From: Novosphingobium pentaromativorans US6-1
GTDB taxonomy: Bacteria; Pseudomonadota; Alphaproteobacteria; Sphingomonadales; Sphingomonadaceae
NCBI RefSeq assembly: GCF_000767465.1
Contig: NZ_CP009293.1
Span: 271,705 to 335,704, forward strand
DNA: 64,000 bases
Reading direction: 5' to 3'
The notes beneath the pieces were generated by a model. The model was given only the letters and a program-made list of their open reading frames with translations. It was not told the origin of the DNA and did not search any database. Shown here piece by piece: positions 1 to 8,217 of this stretch (the stretch's first letter is position 1; each line of letters starts with the position of its first letter). The position numbers were made by a program, and so were the translations under genes.

Positions 1-77
1 GTGTTGTTAAACAGGCGCGTCACCTTGGTGATCGCGGCCGGATCCACCTGGCTGTGGATGACATTGGGAAGGGGCAT
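1..77 (-). CDS. N-terminal fragment of a plasmid protein, possibly a GHKL-type ATP-binding protein
   Basis: Only the first 25 codons lie in the window. Read leftwards from an ATG at 77, preceded by an AGGAG Shine-Dalgarno, they give MPLPNVIHSQVDPAAITKVT and then a few more residues before the window edge. The start resembles conserved plasmid proteins that continue into an HSP90/GHKL ATPase fold, but the diagnostic motifs are outside the window, so the function is recall-based and unconfirmed. A polypyrimidine tract on the plus strand at 110-134 sits just upstream, as for other leftward genes here. Confidence 0.45.
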   Translation of the reverse strand, partial: MPLPNVIHSQVDPAAITKVTRLFNN

Positions 78-109
78 CGGGGTCTCCTGGGCAAGAGCGA
101 ACAGGCTCA

Positions 110-134
110 CCCCTCCCCTGCCCTTCTCCTCTTT
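110..134 (-). promoter_or_regulatory. Polypurine leader motif
   Basis: On the coding (minus) strand this is a G/A-rich tract 33 nt upstream of the gene starting at 77. It matches the tracts upstream of at least eight other leftward operons in the window. Role unknown. Confidence 0.4.
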
Positions 135-199
135 CGCTCGGGCCGGCGCACACACGGACGGCGTCGGCGCAGAGGAGTGAAACGGCCGGGGAACCCACG

Positions 200-679
200 C
201 TACGCGCAGCGACGTTCCTTCTCGGCCGGCGATTCGATGTTGACGTAGCGCTGGCCGCCCCTGCGGCGTTTGCGGATGCGGCCATCGACGAACGCCTGGG
301 CCCAGCGGCTGGCTTCGTCCGCGCGGGCGGCCATGGCGCATTCATCAGCCTGTTTGAACAACGCATAGGCGAGCGCATATTGGGCGCGCTCGGGCAGGGC
401 GAGCAGCGTCGCGGTGACGGGCAAGGCCCCCTCGTAGAATTCCAGGATATGACGGCCGCCACCATGGTGCATCAGGATGGCAAGGAGGCTCCTGCTTCCA
501 GGACCGGTCGGCCTCGCGATCTGAATGTCATGCGAGCCATAGGTCACGGAGGTCTGGGACGCCCCGGGCTCGCCGCGATGGAAGACGCGATCCTCGCGGT
601 CGGGCAAGGGGTGGGCGAGCACCTCGTAGCCGTCGAAATTGTCGGCGCCGCGGATGCGATTATGTCCGATGACGGTCAT
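200..679 (-). CDS. Conserved plasmid hypothetical protein (159 aa)
   Basis: The ORF starts at an ATG preceded by AGGAGAA. The middle of the protein (residues about 55-105) has a helical segment followed by a basic patch (KRRRGG) near residue 140. There is no signal peptide or membrane segment and I recognise no catalytic motif. It is the last gene of the leftward PRTRC run, 77 nt after the ThiF-like gene, so it may be co-transcribed. The function is unknown. Confidence 0.7.
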   Translation of the reverse strand: MTVIGHNRIRGADNFDGYEVLAHPLPDREDRVFHRGEPGASQTSVTYGSHDIQIARPTGPGSRSLLAILMHHGGGRHILEFYEGALPVTATLLALPERAQYALAYALFKQADECAMAARADEASRWAQAFVDGRIRKRRRGGQRYVNIESPAEKERRCA

Positions 680-756
680 GGCAAGTTCTCCTCATCCCCG
701 GGCGAAGGTCGCCGGGTTTGGATGGGCACGGGATGGGCGTGGTAGTCGGTCGGGCT

Positions 757-1515
757 TCAGTCGCCGCGCGGGAGCGGGATCGGCACGGCCTGGCCGCTGG
801 CGAGGTTGATGAAGGCGCCGGCGTGGCCGATGGAACCGCGACCGAGCAGATCGAACAGCAGCGCGAGCGCGTGACTGGCCAGCACTCGGTTGACGAAGAG
901 GGACTGGCGTTCGAGCGCCTCGGCCACCGAGCAGGAGGGAGCATCGTCCTCAGCTAGAGTTTCGTCGGCGAGCTCCGGGAAGGCCTCGAGCACGGTCGGC
1001 AGGCGAAGCTTCACATTGCCCGTCGGGCGGCATGGGCAGCCGATCAGATATTGTCCGTCGCTGGCGCGGTTGCCGAGGTCCATCCAATAGGTCGGCACGG
1101 TCCTGCCATCGCCAAGGACGGCGCCCAATTCGCGGCGGGCCGAAGCGGTGTCGACGCAGGTGATGAGAATGTCGGTGCCGTCGATTTCGACCGCATCGGG
1201 GGCTCGCCCATGAACCGCCTTCCAGGCCAGGCCGTGGGCGAGGTTGATCCGTTCGGTGAGGGTGCGCGCCTTCGAGTTGCCGACATCGCAGCGATAGAAG
1301 GGCTGACGGCCGAGATTGGCCTCGGTTACAATGTCGTCGTCGACTACGGTGACCTCCAGCGAACGCGAGGAGATCGCGCGCAGAGCCGTGTCGAGCGAGG
1401 CCAGGCCCATCAGCATCTGAGCTCCATTGCCGCCGCATCCCACGAGCAGGATCCGGACCGCGCGATTGTCGAAGATGGCGGGAAGATAGTGGCGCTGGGG
1501 CTTGTCAGGCTGCAT
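757..1515 (-). CDS. PRTRC system ThiF family protein
   Basis: A 252-aa E1/ThiF-fold protein. The nucleotide-binding glycine-rich loop LLVGCGGNGAQ is at residues 23-33, followed by the acidic VVDDD strand end (about 56-60) and the N-L-G-R-Q element that E1-like enzymes use to adenylate a carboxyl terminus. A CVDT strand lies in the middle of the domain. Its place as the last member of the ParB-E-C-F-B-A-ThiF series identifies it as the ThiF of the plasmid PRTRC system, whose biological role is unknown. The start is supported by GGGAG 8 nt upstream. It begins inside the preceding gene's reading frame, a 106-nt overlap that is discussed there. Confidence 0.9.
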   Translation of the reverse strand: MQPDKPQRHYLPAIFDNRAVRILLVGCGGNGAQMLMGLASLDTALRAISSRSLEVTVVDDDIVTEANLGRQPFYRCDVGNSKARTLTERINLAHGLAWKAVHGRAPDAVEIDGTDILITCVDTASARRELGAVLGDGRTVPTYWMDLGNRASDGQYLIGCPCRPTGNVKLRLPTVLEAFPELADETLAEDDAPSCSVAEALERQSLFVNRVLASHALALLFDLLGRGSIGHAGAFINLASGQAVPIPLPRGD

Positions 1516-2165
1516 GGAACATCTCCCGAAAATGGGCTGCGCGGCACGGCGAGGAACATGCCCCCGGCGCAGAGCCGGGCGGCCATTACCGGCCCCGCCG
1601 GATGGTCGAGCCGGCCGACGACGAGCGAGATCTTGGTGGCATGGGTATCGTCGGCATCGTCGGTGGCGCTGAAGAATGCGGAGCCCCGCCCGTGGCTATG
1701 GATGTCGCAGACCATGTGCCAATCGGGCGGCAGCACCGGGGTTCGGTAAACGAGGCGCGAGGGCGTCGCCTCGTCGACATCCGGAAGATTCACCGCGAAC
1801 TCACCGCTCGCCTCGTTCCACAGTATGAAGGCGGCCGCTTCATTGGGGAGCGCTGCGCGGAAGTGGTCGAGGATCGCGGCCAGATGCTCGCCTGGGATCA
1901 GTCCGCAGCGCAAGTCGGCCTTGGGTTCGCCAATGCTGCCATAAGGGATATGGGCGGCGAAGGGCGGCGAAAGGGGAGCGTCAAGCGCCAGCCAGGGGCG
2001 GCGCAGGATGAGCATCACGCCGTCTTTACCAACGGCCAGGCCATGCCCGGCGCGACCGTCACGAAGCGCATCGAGCGCGGGCGATCGTCCCGTGGACGGG
2101 ACCGGATAACAAGGAGCGGCAGCGATCAGCGCCGCCGCGGTGGGATCGTCGGCGAGCATGGTCAT
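1410..2165 (-). CDS. PRTRC system protein A (JAMM/MPN-like)
   Basis: A 251-aa protein whose C-terminal half carries a JAB1/MPN zinc-hydrolase signature: DIHSHGRGSAFFSATDDADD, i.e. H-x-H followed by S and D, preceded by an FILWNE strand-Glu. JAMM proteins are isopeptidase-type metalloproteases. With the adjacent ThiF E1-like protein this recalls a ubiquitin-like conjugation and deconjugation pair, an inference from folds only. The start overlaps the PRTRC B stop by 4 nt (ATGA). The last 35 codons overlap the start of thiF and read like low-complexity out-of-frame sequence, so the natural C terminus may be shorter, with a frameshift near 1520. Confidence 0.85.
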   Translation of the reverse strand: MTMLADDPTAAALIAAAPCYPVPSTGRSPALDALRDGRAGHGLAVGKDGVMLILRRPWLALDAPLSPPFAAHIPYGSIGEPKADLRCGLIPGEHLAAILDHFRAALPNEAAAFILWNEASGEFAVNLPDVDEATPSRLVYRTPVLPPDWHMVCDIHSHGRGSAFFSATDDADDTHATKISLVVGRLDHPAGPVMAARLCAGGMFLAVPRSPFSGDVPCSLTSPSATIFPPSSTIARSGSCSWDAAAMELRC

Positions 2166-2986
2166 CTCCCGGCAGCGGCCGCAATCAGTCTGCCCACGGT
2201 GACGGCGTTAGCCGGTGGGCGAGCCTGTCGTGGTCGGGCGGCAGGATGGAAGGGCTTGAGACGTCGGACCGGGAAACGACTGGCGCCGCGTGCGGCGAGA
2301 TCATCCCAGAGCCTGACGAGGCCGCCCTTGCCGGTGACGGTGTGCTCCTGGCCGGGATTGGGGTGGGTCGACCAGGAGTCGAACACGGCCCGCTCGTATT
2401 CCGCGATGGCGGCAACGCCGAGGGTCTTCGGCCTCGGGATATTGCCCCAACAGAGCCCGCCCTGGATGAAGACGTTGAGAATGGGTGAGTGTAGCACCGG
2501 TGTGTCGGCCGCCGGGCGCTCGCTTGACGGGAGCGCGTAGACGCCAAGGCCAGTGCGCGCGGCGATGAGAAGATGCGCGGGATAGGGCACGGTGACGGTC
2601 GTGCGTCGCGCGAGCGCACGAAGCCCCTCGGGTGGCGACGACAGCGCGAAATAGGCGGGGCGCACCTGTGCCGGCACCCACCAGGCGAGCACGTCGGGAT
2701 GGGACACCAGCACGGTGTCGGGCAGGATCTCAGGGACCGCCGTGCGGCCAAGGGCCTCGGTCCATCGGCGCAGCTGCGCGCGCGACAAGGGCACGCCGGC
2801 GGCAATGGTCGGATGGCCTTCCGCATCGTGCTCGACGGCATGCATGCTGGCGAAAGCCATCGTATCGTTCCTGGGCGCACTGTAGGCGTTCGGAATCGTG
2901 GACGTTCCCGCTTGATAGAGCAGGATAGCGTTAGTCAGGAGGAGACCGCCGCCGGTGGCTTCGAAGTGGCTGCTGTGGTCGGACAT
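2162..2986 (-). CDS. PRTRC system protein B
   Basis: A 274-aa cytoplasmic protein with no known catalytic motif. Its N terminus starts MSDHSSHFEATGGGLLLTNA, and the central segment contains the conserved block around HSPILNVFIQGGLCWGNI that typifies PRTRC B. It overlaps PRTRC A by 4 nt and follows PRTRC F by 7 nt, so the three are very probably co-translated. The role within the PRTRC system is unknown. Confidence 0.88.
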   Translation of the reverse strand: MSDHSSHFEATGGGLLLTNAILLYQAGTSTIPNAYSAPRNDTMAFASMHAVEHDAEGHPTIAAGVPLSRAQLRRWTEALGRTAVPEILPDTVLVSHPDVLAWWVPAQVRPAYFALSSPPEGLRALARRTTVTVPYPAHLLIAARTGLGVYALPSSERPAADTPVLHSPILNVFIQGGLCWGNIPRPKTLGVAAIAEYERAVFDSWSTHPNPGQEHTVTGKGGLVRLWDDLAARGASRFPVRRLKPFHPAARPRQARPPANAVTVGRLIAAAAGR

Positions 2987-2993
2987 GAGGGCC

Positions 2994-4155
2994 TCACGGG
3001 TTGGGCGGGTCGAAGCGGACGAGGTGCTGGGCGGCGAGCAGAAACTGGACGCCGAGCCGCAGGCTCTCGAACCAGTCGTCGATCCGACTCACCTCGGGCA
3101 GCGGGCAGATGCCGCAGACATCCATGAAGCCCATCTCCATGCCGTGGCGGGCAACATCATCGAGCTCGCGCGCGAACTGCTCGAACGGAACGAGCGTCAG
3201 CGGTGGCAGAGACGAACATTCCTCGATGCCCGGCACATATTCGTAGAGAATGTCGGTATCGAAGTGCCAGGCGTTGCGCTCCGAGGCGAGGCGGTCGAGC
3301 GCCTTGTGCCCATCGCGAAGTCGGCGCAGAGCGGCGCGAAGGGTTTTCGGGAGGCTGGCGGCCTTCGCCGCGTTCGTGCCGATCATCCAGTCGGGGCGGC
3401 GCGCGTTCATCTCCGAGGGCAGTGTCTGCTCTGCGAGTTCTTCAGCACTGAGACCGTGATAGGCGGTCAGGCTTTGGCGCGCGCTCTCGTCGTCGATCTC
3501 GCCGTCCCAATAGTACATGGAGATTTCATCGAAGAGATCCTGATAGCCGAAGACCGGAAGCGCGGTGCCGAGCGTCTCCCCGAGGGCCGCGTAGGCGGCG
3601 GCGCGCCAGGGAACGGGCGCGTCACCGGTTTCGATCCAGCCTAGATCCAGCTGCCCCAGGCTCTCGCAGACCAAGGCGATTGCCGGCGGATTGTCGTTTT
3701 CGCCGGCGAGGACGGCGACCCGCAGATCGACGAGTTCGATTGGCGCCAAGATTTCGAGCACCGCGGCATTGAAGACATCTTCGATTCGCTTGCGGGCGCC
3801 GACGCGCGTGTATCGTCTGGTCGTTCCTTCCCGTGCGGCCACCCACCGGCCCATCAGCTTGTGATGATTGCTGAGCGGCTGATCGAAGGTGGCGGGGATG
3901 TCTACGGAGAGCGCGACGGACCGGCCCGCGAGATCAGCCGAGCGGGGCGAGCCTGAGACCGACAGGGGGCTGAAGCGGCTCCGCCGCTTCGCCCTTATGA
4001 GGGACTTCGGGGAGGATTCGCGCGTGAAGGGCGAGGGCCTGGGCGCTGCAGGGAAGCTGGGGGAAGCCGGTCGTGTTGCCATCGTCGTGCTCGATCCATT
4101 CGAGGAGCGTCTTGCGCGGTGCGGCGGGGATGGCCGCGCTCTGGGAGCGGGGCAC
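2994..4155 (-). pseudogene. PRTRC system protein F, with an apparent frameshift near 3945
   Basis: The body of the protein (from DLAGRSVALSVDIPATF to the C terminus at 2994) is the conserved PRTRC F sequence, in one frame. The natural start is the ATG at 4155, 3 nt after the PRTRC C stop. It opens a different frame that encodes 73 plausible residues (MPRSQSAAIPAAPRKTLLEW...) and hits TGA at 3934, exactly where the conserved frame begins (...LRLAPLG then DLAGRSV). Loss of 2 nt (or gain of 1) around 3944-3950 explains both. The upstream extension of the downstream frame to 4331 is Ser/Arg/Pro-rich shadow sequence overlapping PRTRC C. Whether this is a real lesion or a sequence error cannot be decided here. 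Confidence 0.75.
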
Positions 4156-4158
4156 GGG

Positions 4159-4365
4159 TCAGCCCTTGGTGCCGACGGCGCGCCGATACTCGATGACATG
4201 CGCAGCGCCCGATACGCCGGCGTCGACAATCTCGGCGTTGAGGATCGGCGGATAGAGGGTTGCATGGTAGGCACGCAGGCCGGCGGCATCGTCAGCAAGA
4301 TGCGGCGGCACCGGAAGGTCGATGCCGTCATATCGGTAGGTTCGGGTCAGGTGGTTGATCTGCAT
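4159..4365 (-). CDS. PRTRC system protein C
   Basis: A 68-aa protein (MQINHLTRTYRYDGIDLPVP...) with the compact all-in-one domain typical of PRTRC C. The start is preceded by a GGAGG-like sequence. It sits between PRTRC E (45 nt upstream) and PRTRC F (3 nt downstream). The function is unknown. Confidence 0.88.
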   Translation of the reverse strand: MQINHLTRTYRYDGIDLPVPPHLADDAAGLRAYHATLYPPILNAEIVDAGVSGAAHVIEYRRAVGTKG

Positions 4366-4410
4366 GGCGGCCTCCTGGGCGTGGGTTCGGGAGAGGTTCG
4401 AGGGGCTGCC

Positions 4411-4836
4411 TCACCAGAGGCTGGCGGGCTCCTCGGCCTTGGCGTCGGCGGGCGGACTGGCGGTAGCCGGAACCTTCGCGGCCGTGGAGGCGGGCTTCGG
4501 CGTGGACGTTGCGGCCTTAGCCTTGGCGGCCTCGGCCGCGGCGGTGCGGGCGGCATCAGCGGCCTCGCGCTGTTCGGCGAGCTGGTCGGCGAGTGTCTTG
4601 CGGATCGTGATGAGCTGTCCGAGCGCGCCGTCTTCGCCCTTGGCGAGTTCGGCATCGATCTCCGCGGCGCTGGCGGTGAGCGAGATCGGGCGGGTCTCGC
4701 CGGTCTCGAGCTTGTGCGCGGCGCCTTCCACCTTGCGGGGAATGACGGTCAGGGTGACCGTGTCTTCGGGGCCTGCCACGAGATCGAAGCCGAGCGAGTA
4801 GCGCGCAAGCAGTGGGAGCAGGTTGGAAATCAACAT
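4411..4836 (-). CDS. PRTRC system protein E
   Basis: A 141-aa protein. The N-terminal 60 residues form the conserved PRTRC E domain (MLISNLLPLLARYSLGFDL...). It is followed by an Ala/Glu-rich predicted coiled coil (about 75-110) and a disordered Ala/Pro/Lys tail. It lies 35 nt after the ParB-family gene and 45 nt before PRTRC C. The role is unknown. Confidence 0.87.
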   Translation of the reverse strand: MLISNLLPLLARYSLGFDLVAGPEDTVTLTVIPRKVEGAAHKLETGETRPISLTASAAEIDAELAKGEDGALGQLITIRKTLADQLAEQREAADAARTAAAEAAKAKAATSTPKPASTAAKVPATASPPADAKAEEPASLW

Positions 4837-4871
4837 GGGTCCAAATCCTTGTCTATGTGAGCGTTGGGGGG

Positions 4872-6515
4872 TTATGCGGCGAGCTGCTTGATCGGGGCGG
4901 CGGCCGGCGGCGCGGCCTTCACCGGCGGCGGCCCATATTGACCGTCGAGCGTCATCGAACTGGGCAGGCGTCCGGCCCAGTCGAAGCCGGGGCGGTTGAG
5001 CATGCCGGCGATGAGGTCTGCCTTTTTGGCACTGAGCAGCTTGGCGAAGCCCTTTTCGCCGACATGCGCGACCAGGCCGGATTCCTGGGCGATGAACTTG
5101 AGCTCGTCCTTGGTGTAGCGCTCGAGAAAGGCCTTATCGACCTGCCAGACGTCGCGCAGATCGACGTCGAAAGCGCGGGCGAGGTCGGCGACATGCCCGA
5201 AGGTCAGCACGTCCTTGGCATAGGCGGCGCCGACAGCGGACAGCACATTCGCTGCCTGCGGCTCGGACAGCGCTCGGATTTCTGTGATCTTGTCGCCATA
5301 AGAGATGTCCGGGAAGGAAGCGCCCACGAGGAGGCCGGCACGGGCCTTCAGGGTCTCCGCCTTGATCTGGGGAAGCGTGCCCGACATCGCGGCGACGAGA
5401 ATGGCGGTATGGGCATGGGCGACATTGGCCGCGAGCGCGCGGGCCACCGCAGTCCGCCAGGTCGCCTCGCGCAGGTCGCTGGTGCGCCCGGCGATCGATT
5501 TGACGGTGACGGTCGACTTGTGAGCGCTCGAACCGCCGGCGGTCGATGGCAGCGGGGTCTGCGGAGCCAGGGGGCGGGGTTCGGTTCGGCCGGGGGTTTC
5601 GGCGCGATCGACGGACGAGACTTCGGTTTCGGACTCGCTGTCGTCGAGACCGTCATCCGCTTCGCCGTCACCGTCGTCTTCGTCGGCAGCGGGCGGAGCC
5701 GCGGCCCGTGCCGCCTTTTCGGCGCGCTCCTGCTCTTCGAAGCGGATCGCCTCGGCGGTCTGGGTCTTCAGCTCGAAGCATCCGGGATTGGTGCAGTGCC
5801 CGTCGTCGACATGGGTCTCGAAGAGAGTGCGCTGGGAGGCCGAGTTGAACGGACAGGTTGTGCATTCGGTTTTGTCGAAGCAAGCGGCGGCGAGGTTCTG
5901 CGTGACGCGCATGAGGAGATCGCGCGTCTTGCTGACGTCCAGGCCCGAGGCGAGGATCGTCTCCAGGGCCTTGTCCTGCTTGTCGGCGGGGATTGCGGCG
6001 AGAAGCTCGGCGTGACCGACCTTGATCCGGCGTTCGTCGAGCGCAAGCTTCACGGTTTCGGACAGCTCCGCCAGCGCCAGACGGCGATCGAGCTTGCTGC
6101 GTGACCAGCCGAGCCGCCTGGCGGCTTCGGCGCGATCGTTCTGGCACGCCGCGAGGTAGCGGACGGCGGCATCGGCCTGTTCGGTTTCCGAAGGATCATC
6201 GCGGTCGTCATTTTCAGCGATGGCGGCGTCCAGAGCCTGCTGGTCGGTCATCTCCCGGACGATGACGGGAACCTCGGCATCCGCGCCGTAGGCTTCGAGA
6301 GCAGCCCGATAGCGGCGCTCGCCCGCGACGATGGCAAAGACGTCCTCCCTGCCGGGCGCGGGGCGAAGCAGGATGGGTTGCAGGATGCCGCGCAAGCGGA
6401 TCGAGGCTACGAGGTCGTCATGCTTTTTCCTGTCGAAATAGCGACGGGGATTATCGCCCTTCACGATCAGGGAAAGCGGCAGCGTGTTGACGGGGGTCGG
6501 TTGCGGAGCGGTCAA
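4872..6515 (-). CDS. PRTRC system ParB family protein
   Basis: A 547-aa ParB/Spo0J-type protein. The N-terminal ParB/Srx fold includes NPRRYFD (about 22-28) and the CTPase-type motif GERRYR (about 66-71). A helix-turn-helix region follows (RAEAARRLGWSRSKLDRRLALAEL, about 133-156). A Cys-rich segment (DKTECTTCPF ... CTNPGCFEL, about 215-248) looks like a zinc site, followed by an acidic linker and a C-terminal domain. It is the first gene of the PRTRC operon and has a polypurine leader 77 nt upstream. It is distinct from the canonical ParB at 62841 and the ParB-like protein at 44679. Confidence 0.9.
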   Translation of the reverse strand: MTAPQPTPVNTLPLSLIVKGDNPRRYFDRKKHDDLVASIRLRGILQPILLRPAPGREDVFAIVAGERRYRAALEAYGADAEVPVIVREMTDQQALDAAIAENDDRDDPSETEQADAAVRYLAACQNDRAEAARRLGWSRSKLDRRLALAELSETVKLALDERRIKVGHAELLAAIPADKQDKALETILASGLDVSKTRDLLMRVTQNLAAACFDKTECTTCPFNSASQRTLFETHVDDGHCTNPGCFELKTQTAEAIRFEEQERAEKAARAAAPPAADEDDGDGEADDGLDDSESETEVSSVDRAETPGRTEPRPLAPQTPLPSTAGGSSAHKSTVTVKSIAGRTSDLREATWRTAVARALAANVAHAHTAILVAAMSGTLPQIKAETLKARAGLLVGASFPDISYGDKITEIRALSEPQAANVLSAVGAAYAKDVLTFGHVADLARAFDVDLRDVWQVDKAFLERYTKDELKFIAQESGLVAHVGEKGFAKLLSAKKADLIAGMLNRPGFDWAGRLPSSMTLDGQYGPPPVKAAPPAAAPIKQLAA

Positions 6516-6591
6516 GGCGGATCTCCTCGTGGAATGCGGCAGGCTCGCCCTTTCGGCCGCGCGCCTTCATTCTGGCGAGCCTGATGCTCGC

Positions 6592-6608
6592 CTTCCCCCT
6601 TGCCTTTC
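6592..6608 (-). promoter_or_regulatory. Polypurine leader motif
   Basis: The coding strand reads GGAAAGGCAAGGGGGAAGG, 77 nt upstream of the PRTRC parB start at 6515. It is one of the recurrent tracts described in the findings. Confidence 0.4.
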
Positions 6609-6677
6609 CTGGCGCTGAGGACCGGAAAGGTGGTGGCGGTGGCGTTCGAAGGAGCAGTCGTGTTGGAGCCGGCGGGC

Positions 6678-7031
6678 TCAATAGTCTTCGGCGAGCATGA
6701 CGGTGAGGACGCGGCGCGTGATCGAGGCGTCAGAGGGATCGTCCGAGCCAAATTCCAGCGCCAGGTCGTAGTAGTCGATCTTGAAGAAGATGCGTTCGCC
6801 CTTCAGATCGAAGCCGCCGAAATCCCGCTCGGGCCCGTCTCCGGGCTTGAACGCATAGCGGCGCACGGCCGCAAGCAGTTCGGCCTGGGCGAGGACTTCC
6901 GCGATTCCGACATCGTCGCCGGTCAACCGGGCGAGGCAGTTACGGGTCACCATGATGCGAGCGTTGGGATCGAGGCCCTGCCGGCAACGGTCGTTGAGCC
7001 TGGCGATCCGTTCAATTGCGGGAATTGTCAT
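6678..7031 (-). CDS. DUF3768 domain-containing protein
   Basis: A 117-aa protein (MTIPAIERIARLNDRCRQGL...), start chosen at 7031 because GGAGG lies 5-9 nt upstream; the open frame extends further but without a good signal. The FGGFDLKGERIFFKIDYYD block and the C-terminal RRVLTVMLAEDY are the hallmarks of the DUF3768 family, found mainly on alphaproteobacterial plasmids. The function is unknown. The upstream region to 7417 separates it from a divergent DUF2442 gene. Confidence 0.8.
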   Translation of the reverse strand: MTIPAIERIARLNDRCRQGLDPNARIMVTRNCLARLTGDDVGIAEVLAQAELLAAVRRYAFKPGDGPERDFGGFDLKGERIFFKIDYYDLALEFGSDDPSDASITRRVLTVMLAEDY

Positions 7032-7270
7032 GTTGCCTCCAGCAAGCCGAGGGCGTGATGGCCGATCTACGCCCTGGGATAGCCAGGGGCGACCCGGTCG
7101 AGACGGCCATTCCAGCGCCAATGATCGTGACTGATTTTCGCATGTTGCGCTGCTGCAATCTTGGTTCTGCAGCGCCTGAGACGCTGATCACCGCGAGCGA
7201 CCCGGTTGGCCGGGTCGTTGCTTTCGGAAACGCTGGTCGAGCCGCACTAGCGAGGCGGTCGATGTATATT

Positions 7271-7294
7271 CGACGGCGGATGCCGTCGTTTTTT
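7271..7294 (+). terminator. Rho-independent terminator without an obvious upstream gene
   Basis: A perfect 7-bp stem CGACGGC/GCCGTCG with a GGAT loop is followed directly by six T on the plus strand. No rightward gene ends just before it, so it may end a small RNA or act as an attenuator ahead of the DUF2442 gene at 7418. The rest of 7032-7417 shows nothing else I can support. Confidence 0.6.
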
Positions 7295-7417
7295 GCGACG
7301 CTCTTCGTTACATAATCCAAAGGAGGCGACAACGGGTTCGGATCAGCTAAAAGGACGGTTCGCAGCCGGCTCCCTGTGGACCCGACGCATTGCCGCGATG
7401 GCTAAGAGGGCGTCGGC

Positions 7418-7873
7418 ATGAGGATTACTGAGGACGAGACGGCGCAAGCCGGTAAACGGATGGCGACGCTTCGCGAAGCCGGCCATGCGGTGTCGGCGCG
7501 TTATGATCGTCGCCGCGCCCGTGTGGTCGTTGGCCTCAATACGGGGGTTGAACTAACGTTTCCGGCGCACCTGGCCGAGGGCTTGGCCGACGCCTCGCCG
7601 GACAGTCTGGCTGTAATCGAAATCAGCCCTGCGGGCCTTGGGCTTCATTGGCCAAAACTCGACGCCGATATCTATGTCCCCGGCCTGCTGCGAGGTGTGT
7701 TCGGTTCGAAAAAATGGATGGCCCACCAGCTTGGATCCGAGGGCGGAAAGGTACGGACCGCGGCGAAGAATGCCGCGTCGAGCGCCAATGGCCAAAAGGG
7801 TGGTCAACCGCGAAAGCTGGCTGATGCCCCCGATCCGATCGAGGCTGAGAATGTTACAAGTTCAGGCCAGTAG
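7418..7873 (+). CDS. DUF2442 domain-containing protein
   Basis: A 151-aa protein. Residues about 20-105 hold the DUF2442 core (YDRRRARVVVGLNTGVELTF ... LHWPKLDADIYVPGLLRGVFG), followed by a basic GGK/NGQKGGQPRK tail. DUF2442 proteins are often the downstream partner of a DUF4160 protein in toxin-antitoxin-like pairs. No DUF4160 gene is present here, so it appears solitary. It is read towards the split PP-loop gene and is the only rightward gene in the first 17.9 kb. Confidence 0.8.
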   Translation: MRITEDETAQAGKRMATLREAGHAVSARYDRRRARVVVGLNTGVELTFPAHLAEGLADASPDSLAVIEISPAGLGLHWPKLDADIYVPGLLRGVFGSKKWMAHQLGSEGGKVRTAAKNAASSANGQKGGQPRKLADAPDPIEAENVTSSGQ

Positions 7874-8049
7874 CCCGACACGCATAGCCTTCAAGCTCTG
7901 GGCCCGGATTGCCATCACCCCCGAACCGACCGGGTTTCGTCGCCACGCGCTTTGCTGCTTCTAAGGCTCGCGTGCCAAGCGCGCGCGCTGCGCCGATCTG
8001 TCGCCTGACAGTGTTGATCGGGCGCGTGGGTGGGTACCCCCTGAAGCCT

Positions 8050-8147
8050 TGTTCCTGATTCCCCGAATTCGGGACGGCTGTTCCTGAAACCCCGATTAGT
8101 CATGCACTGTTCCTGAAACCCCGAATCTGGTGTGTGATCTCCCGAAC
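8050..8147 (+). repeat. Three direct repeats with 29-bp spacing (iteron-like), plus a weaker fourth
   Basis: The unit TGTTCCTGAAACCCCGA occurs at 8079 and 8108, with a near copy (TGTTCCTGATTCCCCGA) at 8050. The starts are exactly 29 bp apart. A weaker match, TGTGTGATCTCCCGA, begins at 8131. They lie between the ends of the DUF2442 gene and the split PP-loop gene, in a stretch (7874-8217) that otherwise shows no gene. Regular spacing near 2.8 helical turns suggests a protein-binding array such as iterons, but no replication gene is adjacent in the window. Confidence 0.6.
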
Positions 8148-8217
8148 GACTGGCTGCTACCTTAGTACCCTCGGGGCGAGTTCGACGGATGGTAGGTTCG
8201 GTGGGACACTTGATTGG

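Noticed and set aside
2994..4331. PRTRC F starting at 4331 as one 445-aa protein
   Set aside because: The extra N terminus overlaps the whole PRTRC C gene and is Ser/Pro/Arg-rich shadow sequence; the natural start at 4155 with a frameshift fits better.
4812..6104. 430-codon plus-strand frame opposite PRTRC parB
   Set aside because: Shadow ORF; the minus-strand ParB is conserved and properly started.
8050..8147. Short regularly spaced repeats as a mini CRISPR array
   Set aside because: The 12-bp spacers are far too short, the units are not palindromic, and no cas gene is near.
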